Shown here in pieces: positions 41,129 through 50,240 of a DNA stretch of 64,000 bases (its first letter is position 1; every line of letters begins with the position of its first letter). Source of the DNA: Acidimicrobiales bacterium (GTDB lineage: Bacteria > Actinomycetota > Acidimicrobiia > Acidimicrobiales > Poriferisodalaceae). Both the position numbers and the translations under genes were made by a program. The notes beneath the pieces are model-generated. The model was not told where the DNA came from. It made no database searches and saw nothing but the letters and a program-made list of their open reading frames with translations. Location of the stretch: assembly GCA_041394185.1 (NCBI GenBank), contig JAWKIQ010000002.1, positions 248,001-312,000 of the forward strand. Direction: 5' to 3'.

Positions 41129-42940
41129 TCACCTGGCTCGGTATACGTAGCTGACTCCGCTGTCGGTCGAGACCCACACGTAGTCGCCGAACACAACCGG
41201 CTTTTGAGGGCCACCCGGAACCGTGAACTGGGTGACTATCTCGTAGGTCGACGGGTCGAAGACGGTGACGGTGTTGCTGAGGTTGTTGGCAACCCACAAC
41301 ACGTCCAACCCCGGCGTCGGCATGTAGGCCCCGTCGGCCATGTTGCGGAATTCGGTTCCGTAGTTCGAGGGGTCGATCACGTACAGGTCTGGCGACGTAG
41401 CACCCGCAACCGTGACCTTGTCGTAGGCGACCACGGGCCTATACGGCTGGGTTCCGACCGTGATGGTGGTGATGACCTTGAAGCTCGACGGGTCGATGAC
41501 GCTGACCGTGTTCTCGCCGTGATTGGGCACCCAGATTCGGCCGTAGCCAGCGGACGCGGTGTAGGGCTTTTGCCCCACAGGTATGACCGCTCGCTGCACG
41601 AACGTCTTGGCATCGAACACCACGACGCGATCCTGGTCGACGTCGCAGAACCAGATGAGACCGTTGTCGATGATGGGCGATTGCCCGCCCCCGCCGATGG
41701 GGATCGTGGCGATGACGTTGAGGGTGTCGTGGTCGATGACCGTGATGGTGCCGTCGCCCCTGTTGGACACATAGGCCCAGCCGTCGTAGTGCGGAGGGGT
41801 CCTGGGCTGGCTGCCGGTGGCTATGGTCTTCAAGACCTTCCGGGTGGCAGCGTCGATAACCGTCACCGTGCCGTCGCTGTTGTTTGGAACCCAGATCTTG
41901 TCGCCACCCAACGACACCGGGAACGGTTCGTCGCCAACCGGGATGGTGTCGACGACGGTGAGCGTCTCGCGATCGACGACCGACACCGTGTCCTCGGTGC
42001 GGTTCGGAATCCACATCATGCCGAACCCAGCCCTGCCCTGCCACGAACCATCGCCGACTGTGAAGGTGCCAAACAGTTCGATGCTGTCGGCGGTGACCTT
42101 GGGCACCGGATACGACGCGGCTATCGACACCACCGGAGTAGGCAGATCGAGATCGGCCACACTGCCGAGGAATGCCAGCTCGGAGAACACGAACGCTCCC
42201 CCATCGGACGCGACCATCGTGTAGCCGGCGCCATATGCGATGCCGCCGATGACGGGTTCGTCCAGCGCGATTCCGCCCAACGAGCCGCGGAACGGCGCTC
42301 GGAAGGCGAAGATCCCTCCGTCGCCGGCGGTGAGCCAATAGCCCTCGCCATCTGGATCTGGGATGAGCGCGTTGACAGGCTGATCCAGGGCTATTCCGCC
42401 CATCGATCCCCAGAACTTGGCCGACCCGAAAGCGAACACGCCACCATCGGTTCCGACCATGTAATAACCCTTGCCGTCCGGCATGGCGACCGCGTCGATC
42501 ACAGGACCGTCGAGGTCGAGATTCTCGACACCACCGAAGTTGGTGGCGTCGCCAAAGGTCAGCACCCGCCCACGAGTGGTGAACACCCAATATCCCTCAC
42601 CCGAGGGGGTCACCGAGATGGCCGACGGCGTCTCGCCCGTGTCCAGCGACGCCATGTCGACATCGCCGAAGTGCATTGCAGAGCCGCGGGTGTGTACCAC
42701 CCCGTTGTCGGTGAGAACCCAGAGCGACATCCGCGGCCCCGACGCCATGTCGACAGCCGTGCCGAATACCGGGACGTACTGCTCGGCGCCCCCGAACGCG
42801 TAGATGTTGCCCGACTGGTCGAGGATCCAGTAGCCGTCGCTGGGCTCGGCCGCCTGGGCACCCCTGGCATCGACCGCGACGAGAGCCGTGATGGACATCG
42901 CCACCGCCAGTGCGACTCGCATGATGCTTCGTGGTGTCAT
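41129..42940 (-). CDS. Secreted protein with GYW repeats and YncE-like beta-propeller
   Basis: A 603-residue exported protein. The signal peptide (MRVALAVAMSITALVAV, cleavage near AQAAEP) is followed by five GYW/Y..DGGVFAFG..FWGS repeats (about 35-285) and then a seven-bladed YVTN/YncE-like propeller (about 300-600), in which repeats such as DGTVTVIDAATRKVLKTI and ENTVSVIDPSSFKVITTI are clear. Probably a cell-surface binding or scaffold protein. ATG 42940 has CCGGAG upstream and lies 13 bases after the Hsp70-like gene, so the two form an operon. It converges on pilB. Confidence 0.88.
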   Translation of the reverse strand: MTPRSIMRVALAVAMSITALVAVDARGAQAAEPSDGYWILDQSGNIYAFGGAEQYVPVFGTAVDMASGPRMSLWVLTDNGVVHTRGSAMHFGDVDMASLDTGETPSAISVTPSGEGYWVFTTRGRVLTFGDATNFGGVENLDLDGPVIDAVAMPDGKGYYMVGTDGGVFAFGSAKFWGSMGGIALDQPVNALIPDPDGEGYWLTAGDGGIFAFRAPFRGSLGGIALDEPVIGGIAYGAGYTMVASDGGAFVFSELAFLGSVADLDLPTPVVSIAASYPVPKVTADSIELFGTFTVGDGSWQGRAGFGMMWIPNRTEDTVSVVDRETLTVVDTIPVGDEPFPVSLGGDKIWVPNNSDGTVTVIDAATRKVLKTIATGSQPRTPPHYDGWAYVSNRGDGTITVIDHDTLNVIATIPIGGGGQSPIIDNGLIWFCDVDQDRVVVFDAKTFVQRAVIPVGQKPYTASAGYGRIWVPNHGENTVSVIDPSSFKVITTITVGTQPYRPVVAYDKVTVAGATSPDLYVIDPSNYGTEFRNMADGAYMPTPGLDVLWVANNLSNTVTVFDPSTYEIVTQFTVPGGPQKPVVFGDYVWVSTDSGVSYVYRAR

Positions 42941-42953
42941 CTGGATGCTCCGG

Positions 42954-44885
42954 TCATGAGTAGCTGAGTTGTACGAACGTTCCGGGATCGAGCGCCGTGC
43001 CGGCTGGCGGGCTCGTGCCTCCGACGAGATCGCTGCAGCGCTGCCCACATGATGACGTGAGGCCGGCAGCCGCAATCCGCTGCACTGCCTGCTGGCCCGT
43101 CAGACCCGCGACCCCCGGAACGAACGCCTGCTGAGGCTGCGTGGTCGGCGGGGACGATGTGGTCGTAGTGGCGACCGTCGTCGTGGTCGCCGCTGCGGTC
43201 GTGGTGGTTGTTGTTGTTGCGGTTGTCGTGGTGGTCAGCGGTTGGGTGGTCGTTACAGCGGTGGTGGTTTCGGTTCGCGCGGTCGTGACCGGCCTGGCGG
43301 CCGTCGTGGTGGTCTGAGCAACGCTGGAAGAAGTGGTCGTCGAGGTGCTGTCGGCGCTCAGCAAAGCGGTCTCGCCCGCAGAGTCGGATTGGGGTTGTGA
43401 GGTGGTCGTAGTCGAGCTCGTCGTCGTGGACGCCACCGTCGTAGACGTAGTAGTCGATGGTGAATTGTCGACCACGGTCGCCTCGGCACTTGGCTCGGTG
43501 CTGGCTGTTGTGGCCGCCTGAGAGCTGTCGTCGCCGCGGGTGAGGGCCAAGGCCAGGCCCACTGCTGCTACCAAAGCGACCGACGCAACCAACACAAGCA
43601 CACGACGTCGAGGCTTTGGCGGAGCAGATCTGTCGACGCTGTGGATGTGAATCTCGGGGGGATCGACAAGCGGGGCCGAGATGGCGGCCGCCCCAGAAAC
43701 AGTGGGGGCCAACACCTCGACATCGTCGCTGCGTTCGCCCTCCGGTGGCTCGGGACCGGGCTCGGGTGGCGGAAGAGGCGGAGGCGGCGGCGCAGGCACT
43801 GCCGCAGCCATCTTCGGTTCTGGGGCACTGGGCCTCGAAGCCCCCAGGGCCACCAGGTGTTTGGGATGGGCATCGACGGCGACTGGCCTGCCGAGGTCGG
43901 ACGCCACCATCTGACCGATGAGCGGGATGCGGCTGCTGCCGCCCACCAGCAAGACGACATCGACATCGTCGACGGTGAGGTGGGCGCCGGCGACCGCCCG
44001 CTTCATCGCCGAAACCGCGTTCAGGAGGCTGGGCCGGATGAGGTCCTCGAACTCGCTGCGCGTGAGCCTCACCTCGGTGTGCACGGTCGGCAACACGACG
44101 GGAATCGAGACCTTGGTGTCGAACGACAACGCCTCTTTGGCCTCGACACACTCGAACCTGAGGCGAGCAACCGCGGCCTGGGTGACCGGGTCGGTTCGGT
44201 CCAGGCCGGTGAGTGCATCGCCCAGGAACTGGGCCACAAAGCCGAACACCGCCTCGTCGAAGTCGACACCGCCCAACCGTTCGATTCCCTCCGGCCGACC
44301 GAGAATCTCGAAGCCCTCGGAGGTCTTGCGAAGCACCGAGGCGTCGAACGTGCCGCCTCCCAAGTCGAATACGGCAACCACCCTGCCGGATTCGGTGCGG
44401 TCGAACGAGGCGTACTCGATTGCAGCCGCTTCGGGCTCTGGGAGCAAGGTCACGCCCTCGATCGATTCGAGAGCAAGTGCCTGTTGCAGAAGGTCGAGCT
44501 TGTAGGACCCCCAGTTCGCCGGATGGGTCAAGGCGATCTGTTCGGGCAGCGAGCCCTCTCGTTCGGCGACCGTGTCGACCACCCAACGAAGCAGCTTCGC
44601 CGAGAGCGCCTCGGCAGCGTAGGGACTGCCGCCCACCAGCATCGGAGTCGGATCGCCAACGCGGCGCTTGAACTGGCGCGCCACCCGGTTGGGCTCGCGA
44701 AGCGCGCGCCTGTTCGCGGCCTCGCCGGCCAGAATCGTGCCATCGTCTTGGATGAATACGACGGACGGAATGGTGGCCGAGCGCGTTCCTAGCTCGAACA
44801 CCTCGCTGCGCCCGGCTTTGTGAACCGCTGCGGCTGTGTATGTGGTGCCCAAGTCGACACCAAGCCTGTAGCTCAACGGATCCAA
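42954..44885 (-). CDS. Membrane-anchored Hsp70-like ATPase with external PASTA-like domain
   Basis: 643 residues. An Hsp70/actin-type nucleotide-binding domain occupies 1-350: DLGTTYT (11-17), FDLGGGTFD (173-181), LLVGGSSRIP (312-321). A Pro-rich linker, a transmembrane helix (about 429-448) and a long Thr/Ser-rich stalk (455-575) follow, then a C-terminal PASTA-like domain with a Cys pair (SCGQRC). The Hsp70 substrate-binding domain is missing. Topology predicts an ATPase inside and a wall- or glycan-binding domain outside, a transmembrane signalling or wall-linked role. ATG 44885. Confidence 0.9.
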   Translation of the reverse strand: MDPLSYRLGVDLGTTYTAAAVHKAGRSEVFELGTRSATIPSVVFIQDDGTILAGEAANRRALREPNRVARQFKRRVGDPTPMLVGGSPYAAEALSAKLLRWVVDTVAEREGSLPEQIALTHPANWGSYKLDLLQQALALESIEGVTLLPEPEAAAIEYASFDRTESGRVVAVFDLGGGTFDASVLRKTSEGFEILGRPEGIERLGGVDFDEAVFGFVAQFLGDALTGLDRTDPVTQAAVARLRFECVEAKEALSFDTKVSIPVVLPTVHTEVRLTRSEFEDLIRPSLLNAVSAMKRAVAGAHLTVDDVDVVLLVGGSSRIPLIGQMVASDLGRPVAVDAHPKHLVALGASRPSAPEPKMAAAVPAPPPPPLPPPEPGPEPPEGERSDDVEVLAPTVSGAAAISAPLVDPPEIHIHSVDRSAPPKPRRRVLVLVASVALVAAVGLALALTRGDDSSQAATTASTEPSAEATVVDNSPSTTTSTTVASTTTSSTTTTSQPQSDSAGETALLSADSTSTTTSSSVAQTTTTAARPVTTARTETTTAVTTTQPLTTTTTATTTTTTTAAATTTTVATTTTSSPPTTQPQQAFVPGVAGLTGQQAVQRIAAAGLTSSCGQRCSDLVGGTSPPAGTALDPGTFVQLSYS

Positions 44886-44968
44886 CCTCGCCTCTTGCTA
44901 GCCCAGGACTCTAGTTCGGGCTCACTGGCGAGGCCACCGCCGGCGCTGGCCCAGCGCCGGCGCTGCGA

Positions 44969-45655
44969 TCAGCTGGACTTGCGGCGGCGCAGAACCAGCA
45001 GCAGCACGATCAAGGCCACCAGCAACGGAGCCGCGCGCTTGAGCACCGGCGCACCGGCTGTGTCGAGCAGGTCGACGGGCTTTGCCTCGGGCATGTCGAT
45101 CTTGCGAGGGCCAGACGGCGCAGCAGACTCGTTGCTGGGAGCATCCTGGGGCCCATCCGCGACCGCGCCGTCGTCCTCGGTCGCAGAAGCGGCCTCGGGC
45201 GCCTCAGCCCCGGTGGCCTCGAGCTTGGCTTCGAGACACTCTACGAATTGGCCGAGCAGCTTCTCGGAGACGTCGGCCATGACGCCACGACCGAACTGGG
45301 CGACCTTGCCGGTGACCTTGAGATCGGTGGAGATCTCGGCCTTGGTACCCCCGCCGTCTGGGGTGAGTTGCAGGGTCACCGTAGCGCTGGCGTTGCCCTG
45401 ACCCCTGGTGTCGCGGCCCGAGGCGTCGATGACGGCCTTGTGGTTGGCGTCGTCTTTCTCGATGAACTTGGCCACGCCCTTGTACTGGGCCGTGATCGGG
45501 CCCACCTTGACCTTGACCGAACCCTTGTATTCGTCTCCGTCGATCTCGGTCAGTTGGGCACCCGGCATGCACGGTGCGATGCCCTCGACGTCGGTGAGGG
45601 TCGCCCAGGCAACATCGATCGGTGCGTCAACGCGAAACTCGTTGTTCAGCTCCAT
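44969..45655 (-). CDS. coxG: CoxG-like SRPBCC protein with C-terminal membrane anchor
   Basis: A 228-residue protein: an SRPBCC/CoxG domain (1-150, MELNNEFRVDAPIDVAWATL, CMPGAQLTEIDGDEYKGSVK), an acidic Ala-rich linker and a C-terminal hydrophobic helix (about 204-222, PLLVALIVLLLVL) ending RRRK. In CO-dehydrogenase clusters CoxG helps to recruit the enzyme to the membrane. ATG 45655. Last gene of the cox operon, overlapping the MocA-like gene. Confidence 0.88.
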   Translation of the reverse strand: MELNNEFRVDAPIDVAWATLTDVEGIAPCMPGAQLTEIDGDEYKGSVKVKVGPITAQYKGVAKFIEKDDANHKAVIDASGRDTRGQGNASATVTLQLTPDGGGTKAEISTDLKVTGKVAQFGRGVMADVSEKLLGQFVECLEAKLEATGAEAPEAASATEDDGAVADGPQDAPSNESAAPSGPRKIDMPEAKPVDLLDTAGAPVLKRAAPLLVALIVLLLVLRRRKSS

Positions 45656-46203
45656 GAGCTCAGGTCCTCCAGGGTGTCGATGTCGTCGCTACGGCCTCTA
45701 CACGCTACCCGCTCGACCTCGTCTGACCTCGTACGCAGCACATGGCGCGCACCATGGTCGCCCTCGGTCGGCAAGTCGGGCCACACCGATCGGCCGAGCC
45801 GCACCGGATTACCCCTGACATCGCCGTAGACCGCAGCTGCAAGAGGTGCCTTCGAGTCGCGCAGAGCTCTCCAGCACTCGACATCGACACCCGGCTGGTC
45901 AGCCAGGCCAAAGACCGCGGCATCGTGTGGCCGACCCTGGAGGTACTCGACAGCAGAATTCAGCGAGGTCGCCTGGCCCTGGGCCCAGCGCGGATTGTGA
46001 ACCACTGTGACGCCCACCGGAATCAGTTCGGTGAGATCACACGAACCGGTGACTACGACGACCTCGTCGAAACCAGCACGCAGCACCACGCCGAGCGCCG
46101 TTTCGAACACCGTCGCGTCGCCGATTCGAGCGAGGAGCTTGTGGGTCGATCCCTCGAACCTCGAGCCAGCACCGGCGGCCAGCAACACCGCGGCGCAGGT
46201 CAA
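45646..46203 (-). CDS. MocA-like molybdenum cofactor nucleotidyltransferase
   Basis: A 185-residue GT-A-fold NTP transferase: LLAAGAGSRFEGSTHKLLA (nucleotide-binding loop with Lys), WAQGQATSLNSAVEY and FGLADQPGV. MocA-type enzymes add CMP to molybdopterin to form the MCD cofactor used by xanthine-oxidase and CODH family enzymes, which fits its place among cox genes. Start TTG 46203, overlapping the upstream stop (TTGA). Confidence 0.87.
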   Translation of the reverse strand: MTCAAVLLAAGAGSRFEGSTHKLLARIGDATVFETALGVVLRAGFDEVVVVTGSCDLTELIPVGVTVVHNPRWAQGQATSLNSAVEYLQGRPHDAAVFGLADQPGVDVECWRALRDSKAPLAAAVYGDVRGNPVRLGRSVWPDLPTEGDHGARHVLRTRSDEVERVACRGRSDDIDTLEDLSSWS

Positions 46204-46982
46204 TGGATGGATCCGTCGCGATCGCGAAGGTTTGGCGCGGTGCGACCGGTGCGCGAGGCAATGATTTCGGCCACGATCGACACGGCAGTCTCCTCCGGCG
46301 ACCGGGCACCGATGTCGAGCCCAATCGGAGCCATTATTCGCTCGATCTCGGCATCGGTGACCCCGACCTCGCGCAATCGCTCGTTACGGGTGTCGGTGGT
46401 CCGCCGGCTGCCCATGGCCCCGATGTATCCCACGCGGCTCTTGAGCGCCGAGGTGATGGCAGGAACGTCGAACTTGTTGTCGTGGGTCAGGACACAAACC
46501 GCATCCCTGGGGCCCAGCGAGTCTCCGATACGGTCGAGCAACCGGTTGGGCCAGTCGACGACGACCTCGTCTGCCATGGGAAACCGGCGCTTGGTGGCAA
46601 ACACCTCGCGGGCATCACACCCCGTGACCCTGTAGCCCAAGAGCTTGCCTTGAGCTGCCAACGCTCGGGTGAAATCGACTGCACCGAAGATCACCAACTG
46701 GTGTCGGGCGGCGTGTGTTTCGATGAACACCGACACCTCGGTTTGGCGCGCCTCACCGTTGGGCCCATAGTGCCGAACGCCCGATGTTCCAGCGTCGAGT
46801 TCGGCCATGGCGTCGCGCTCGACTACCCGGTCGAGGCCCTCGTTGCCGAGACTGCCGACCGACTCTGCACCAGAGCGCAGGAGCAGCTTCGAGCCGAGGC
46901 CAGGGCCTTCGATGACCGTGGCCAGGGCCACCGGTGTCTCTGCTCGCAACGCGTCGCGAAACAGCTCATAGATCTGCGACAT
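46200..46982 (-). CDS. XdhC/CoxF family protein (Rossmann half)
   Basis: A 260-residue XdhC-family protein: an N-terminal partial XdhC/CoxI region and the C-terminal Rossmann part with LVIFGAVDFTRALA, GCDAREVFATKRRFP, AVCVLTHDNKFD and GYIGAMGSRRT. These proteins bind Moco and aid sulfuration and insertion into CODH/xanthine dehydrogenases. The typical GxGxxA reads GAVDFT here. ATG 46982 directly follows the stop of the small XdhC-N gene. Confidence 0.88.
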   Translation of the reverse strand: MSQIYELFRDALRAETPVALATVIEGPGLGSKLLLRSGAESVGSLGNEGLDRVVERDAMAELDAGTSGVRHYGPNGEARQTEVSVFIETHAARHQLVIFGAVDFTRALAAQGKLLGYRVTGCDAREVFATKRRFPMADEVVVDWPNRLLDRIGDSLGPRDAVCVLTHDNKFDVPAITSALKSRVGYIGAMGSRRTTDTRNERLREVGVTDAEIERIMAPIGLDIGARSPEETAVSIVAEIIASRTGRTAPNLRDRDGSIH

Positions 46983-47300
46983 CTACCAGTCCAGCTCTTC
47001 GAGGAACAGATGAATGGTGCCACCGCAGGTCAGCCCCACAGCGAAGGCCTCGTCGTCGGAATAGCCAAACGTCACCACGCCCGGAGCCCGCTGGCCGTCC
47101 AGCAGCTGCAGGGCTTCGCCCACAACGGCGCCCTCGACGCAGCCTCCCGAAACCGACCCGGCGACCTCGCCGTCCTCGCTGACGGCCATTGCCGCGCCAG
47201 GGTCGCGAGGACCCGAACCCTCGATGTCGACGACGCGGGCCACCGCTATGCGCTTTCCGCCGCGCCGCCACCGCTCGATGTCGTCGAGTATCTCGATCAC
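46983..47300 (-). CDS. XdhC/CoxI N-terminal-domain protein
   Basis: A 105-residue protein matching only the XdhC/CoxI N-terminal domain: VVDIEGSGPRDPGAAMAVSE, AGSVSGGCVEGAVV and FGLTCGG-like VGLTCGGTIHLF with its Cys. It works with the Rossmann-type XdhC encoded next in Moco handling. GTG 47300 has GGAGG six bases upstream. Confidence 0.87.
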   Translation of the reverse strand: MIEILDDIERWRRGGKRIAVARVVDIEGSGPRDPGAAMAVSEDGEVAGSVSGGCVEGAVVGEALQLLDGQRAPGVVTFGYSDDEAFAVGLTCGGTIHLFLEELDW

Positions 47301-47354
47301 GTCGCACCTCCAGGCAAGAGCGCTGTCACCTCGAAGGCTAGCCCCACGCCAGCA

Positions 47355-48491
47355 TCACGACTGCTGCCCGATGAGGCGTGCCAACGCCTCGATCGACTCG
47401 AACGCATGGCCCTCGACGAACTGGTCGACATGTGGCAGCGCTGCGGCCATGCCCTGAGCCAGTGGCGCATAACCCGGCGTGTATTTGAGCGGGTTGACCC
47501 AGACCAGATCGTGGGTTACCCGATGCAGACGCTGCATCTGGGCGCCGAGTTCGGCGGCGTCGCCGCGATCCCATCCGTCGCTGAGAATTACCACCACCGC
47601 GCCGCGAGCCAGACCCCGCACCCCCCATTCGTCGTTGAAGGACCGCAACGTCTCACCGAGGCGGGTGCCTCCCGACCAGTCCTTCACCGAATCGGAGGCA
47701 GCTCGCATGGCGGCGTCTGGGTCGCGGCTCTGCAGCTCGCGGGTGACGCGGGTGAGCCTGGTGCCGATGGTGAAGGCCTCGACGCGAGTACGCCCCACCA
47801 CCGCGGCATGGGCGAAGCGCAACAGAGCACGCGCATAGGCCTCCATCGACCCGGACACGTCGACCAGCAGGATCAGGCGACGAGGGCGGCGATCGGGTCG
47901 ACGGAAGTCCCGGCGGATGGGCTCGCCACCCGTCGCCAGGGCGCGTCTGACGGTTCGAGCCAGGTCTGGGCGCCGGGTCTTTCGTTTCGACCGTGCCAGC
48001 CTTCGGCTGGTCTTGGTGCTGACGCTCCAGCGAAGGTCTCGCATCATGTTCTGGATCTGCTCGAGCTCGGCGTCGGAACAATCGGCAAAGTCCTTGGCGG
48101 CCAGCACCTCGCGGTCGCTCCAGCGCACCTCGATTATCGGACCCTCGTGCACCTCTGCGTCACCGTCGTCTGGGATGTCGTCGGGGCCGGCATCGGTGGC
48201 AAGCAGGAATTCGATGGTTTCCTCGGCCACATCGGCCGGTCGCTCGAGCGGCTCGAAGCGTTCCCAGAAGACCCGGAAGGCAGCGTCGTAGGTCTTGCGG
48301 TCGCGAGGGTCGGAGGTCAGCGTCGCAAGACCGGCCCAGTAGACGTGGTCGCGTCTGGTGATGTCGATCTGCTCGAGCGCGGCCACAAAGCCCATCGTGC
48401 GGGCGGGGACCACGTCGATGCCCGCTCCGCGCAGGATTCGGCTGAAAGCGACGGCGATGCGTTCGATCGGGGCCGCTGCGACATCAGCCAC
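47355..48491 (-). CDS. coxE: CoxE-like VWA domain protein
   Basis: A 378-residue protein with a C-terminal von Willebrand A domain: MIDAS-type LILLVDVSGSMEAYAR, SGGTRLGETLRSF and VVVILSDGWDRGD. With its MoxR partner CoxD it matures the active site of CO-dehydrogenase-type enzymes. GTG 48491 is preferred; it overlaps the coxD stop by 8 bases. The open frame to 48524 runs back into coxD. Confidence 0.89.
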   Translation of the reverse strand: MADVAAAPIERIAVAFSRILRGAGIDVVPARTMGFVAALEQIDITRRDHVYWAGLATLTSDPRDRKTYDAAFRVFWERFEPLERPADVAEETIEFLLATDAGPDDIPDDGDAEVHEGPIIEVRWSDREVLAAKDFADCSDAELEQIQNMMRDLRWSVSTKTSRRLARSKRKTRRPDLARTVRRALATGGEPIRRDFRRPDRRPRRLILLVDVSGSMEAYARALLRFAHAAVVGRTRVEAFTIGTRLTRVTRELQSRDPDAAMRAASDSVKDWSGGTRLGETLRSFNDEWGVRGLARGAVVVILSDGWDRGDAAELGAQMQRLHRVTHDLVWVNPLKYTPGYAPLAQGMAAALPHVDQFVEGHAFESIEALARLIGQQS

Positions 48492-49383
48492 GTTTGAGCG
48501 ACGCCACCAGATGATCGAGGCCATAGGTCGTGACCTTGGCCTGGTCCTCTCGGTACTTGAGCACCGTGCCGATAGTGGCGGCTACGACCCTCTCATCGAT
48601 CTCGGCGGCGCCAAGCGTGGCCAGCGCGGTCGCCCAGTCGATGGTCTCTGCAACGCCGGGAGGCTTGTACAGCCCGATGTCTCGCATGGTGGCAGCCGCG
48701 CCCGCGACCTGCCGTGCCAGGGCATCGGAGACGCCGCGAGCCTTCAACTCGATGATGCGCACCTCACGCTCGAAATCGGGGTGTTCGACCCAGTGGTAAA
48801 GGCAACGCCGCTTCAAGGCGTCGTGAACATCGCGAGTGCGGTTGGAGGTGATGATGACGATGGGCGGCGTCGGAGCCCGATAGGTGCCCAACTCGGGAAT
48901 GGTCACCGTGTAGTCGCTGAGGACCTCCAGCAAGAAGGCCTCGAACTCGTCGTCTGCCCGGTCGACCTCGTCGATGAGCAGGATCGGCGGCACCGCGGCG
49001 GCCGGGTCGAGAGCCCGCAGCAGAGGCCGCTTGACCAAGAAACGCTCGGAGTAGAGCTCGTGCTCGAGTTGATCGGCGCGGCCTTGGGCATCGCCGCTGG
49101 CCTCTGCCGTTCGCAGGTGTAGCAACTGGCGCGTGTAGTCCCACTCGTACAGGGCTTGCGACGCGTCGATGCCCTCGTAGCACTGCAGGCGGATCAGCTC
49201 GCCACCGGTGGCTGCGGCGAGCACCTTGGCGACTTCGGTCTTGCCGACGCCGGCCTCACCCTCGAGCAGCAGAGGTCTACCGAGGGCAACCGCCAGGTGG
49301 ATGATGGTCGCCAAGCCCTGATCGGCCAGATAGCCGTGGGCCTCGAGCGTCGAGGCCACGGCATCAGGCGACGTCCCGAGCAT
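48484..49383 (-). CDS. coxD: CoxD-like MoxR-family AAA+ ATPase
   Basis: A 299-residue AAA+ protein: Walker A LEGEAGVGKTEVAK, Walker B PPILLIDEVDRAD, sensor 1 IVIITSNRTRD and arginine-finger area LKRRCLYHW. In CODH systems the CoxD/CoxE pair helps to build the Cu-Mo site. ATG 49383 is used; a TTG at 49410 would overlap the coxM end and add nine residues. Confidence 0.9.
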   Translation of the reverse strand: MLGTSPDAVASTLEAHGYLADQGLATIIHLAVALGRPLLLEGEAGVGKTEVAKVLAAATGGELIRLQCYEGIDASQALYEWDYTRQLLHLRTAEASGDAQGRADQLEHELYSERFLVKRPLLRALDPAAAVPPILLIDEVDRADDEFEAFLLEVLSDYTVTIPELGTYRAPTPPIVIITSNRTRDVHDALKRRCLYHWVEHPDFEREVRIIELKARGVSDALARQVAGAAATMRDIGLYKPPGVAETIDWATALATLGAAEIDERVVAATIGTVLKYREDQAKVTTYGLDHLVASLKRG

Positions 49384-49402
49384 GGGGCTCGGGCGGGCAG
49401 AG

Positions 49403-50230
49403 TCAGGCAACGCCCGCAGCCTCGAGGGCCCGCCTGGTGAGCACGCGTGCCAGATGCTCGCGATACTCGGGGCTGGCGTTCAGGTCGGTCGGCGGCTCTG
49501 TGCCGTCGGCAGCGGCCTGGGCTGCGTCTGCTGCGCTGGCGCCACCGGCGAGCGCGGCCTCGACCGCCGATGCCCGCAGCGGGGTAGAGCCCATGTTCAC
49601 CAGGCTGACACCCGTGAGGCCGTCGCCGACTACGGCGGCGACCCCAACGATGGCCCAGTCCTGGGCTCGTCGGTTGAACTTCTGATAGTTCCAGCCGGCC
49701 CCGGGGCATTTCGGCAGACGGATCTCGGTGAGCATCTCGTCAGCTGCCAACGCCGACTCGAAATAGCCGGTGAAGAAATCTGCTGCGGCTATTTCGCGGC
49801 TGCCGTTGGGGCCCTGCGCCACGAGGGTTCCGCCGAGCGCCAGAACGGCGGCCGGCAGATCGGACGCCGGGTCGCTGTGGGCGAGGGTTCCGCCGAGGGT
49901 TCCGCGATGGCGCACCTGTGGATCTCCGACCACATGGGCCACAGCCGGCAGAATCGGGCATTGGTCGGCAAGCAGCTGGCTGGTCTCGAGCATGCGATGG
50001 GTGGTGAGGGCGCCGATGGCGAGGTGGTCGCCGACGTCGTTGATGTAGCGGAGGTCGTCGACACGACCGACGTCGACCACGACGGTTGGAACCGCCAGAC
50101 GCAGCTTCATCATGGGGACCAGGGAATGGCCACCGGCCAGGAGTTTGGCCTCGTCGCCGTGCTCGACGAGCAGCGAGACCGCTTCCTCGGCCGAACCGGC
50201 CCTGACGTAGTCGAATGCGGCTGGGATCAT
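49403..50230 (-). CDS. coxM: CO-dehydrogenase-type medium subunit (FAD-binding)
   Basis: A 275-residue flavoprotein subunit of the xanthine-oxidase/CODH family: KLLAGGHSLVPMMKLRLA (first FAD motif) and RHRGTLGGTLAHSDPASDLP (second FAD motif), then the CO_deh_flav_C domain. It passes electrons from the Fe-S subunit to the acceptor. ATG 50230, ten bases after the coxS stop. In most family operons the Mo-binding large subunit is adjacent; none is here. Confidence 0.92.
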   Translation of the reverse strand: MIPAAFDYVRAGSAEEAVSLLVEHGDEAKLLAGGHSLVPMMKLRLAVPTVVVDVGRVDDLRYINDVGDHLAIGALTTHRMLETSQLLADQCPILPAVAHVVGDPQVRHRGTLGGTLAHSDPASDLPAAVLALGGTLVAQGPNGSREIAAADFFTGYFESALAADEMLTEIRLPKCPGAGWNYQKFNRRAQDWAIVGVAAVVGDGLTGVSLVNMGSTPLRASAVEAALAGGASAADAAQAAADGTEPPTDLNASPEYREHLARVLTRRALEAAGVA

Positions 50231-50240
50231 CGTTGCCTCC

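Noticed and set aside
41204..42967. 587-residue plus-strand frame opposite the propeller protein
   Set aside because: Antisense of repeat codons; no signal, domain or ribosome site.
43140..43520. Low-complexity GTGGTGG/ACCACC-type tract resembling a tandem repeat
   Set aside because: It is simply the Thr/Ser-rich stalk of the Hsp70-like protein, with irregular codon usage rather than a DNA repeat unit.
46203..48497. 764-residue plus-strand frame
   Set aside because: Antisense shadow of the MocA/XdhC/CoxE genes, which have clear motifs.
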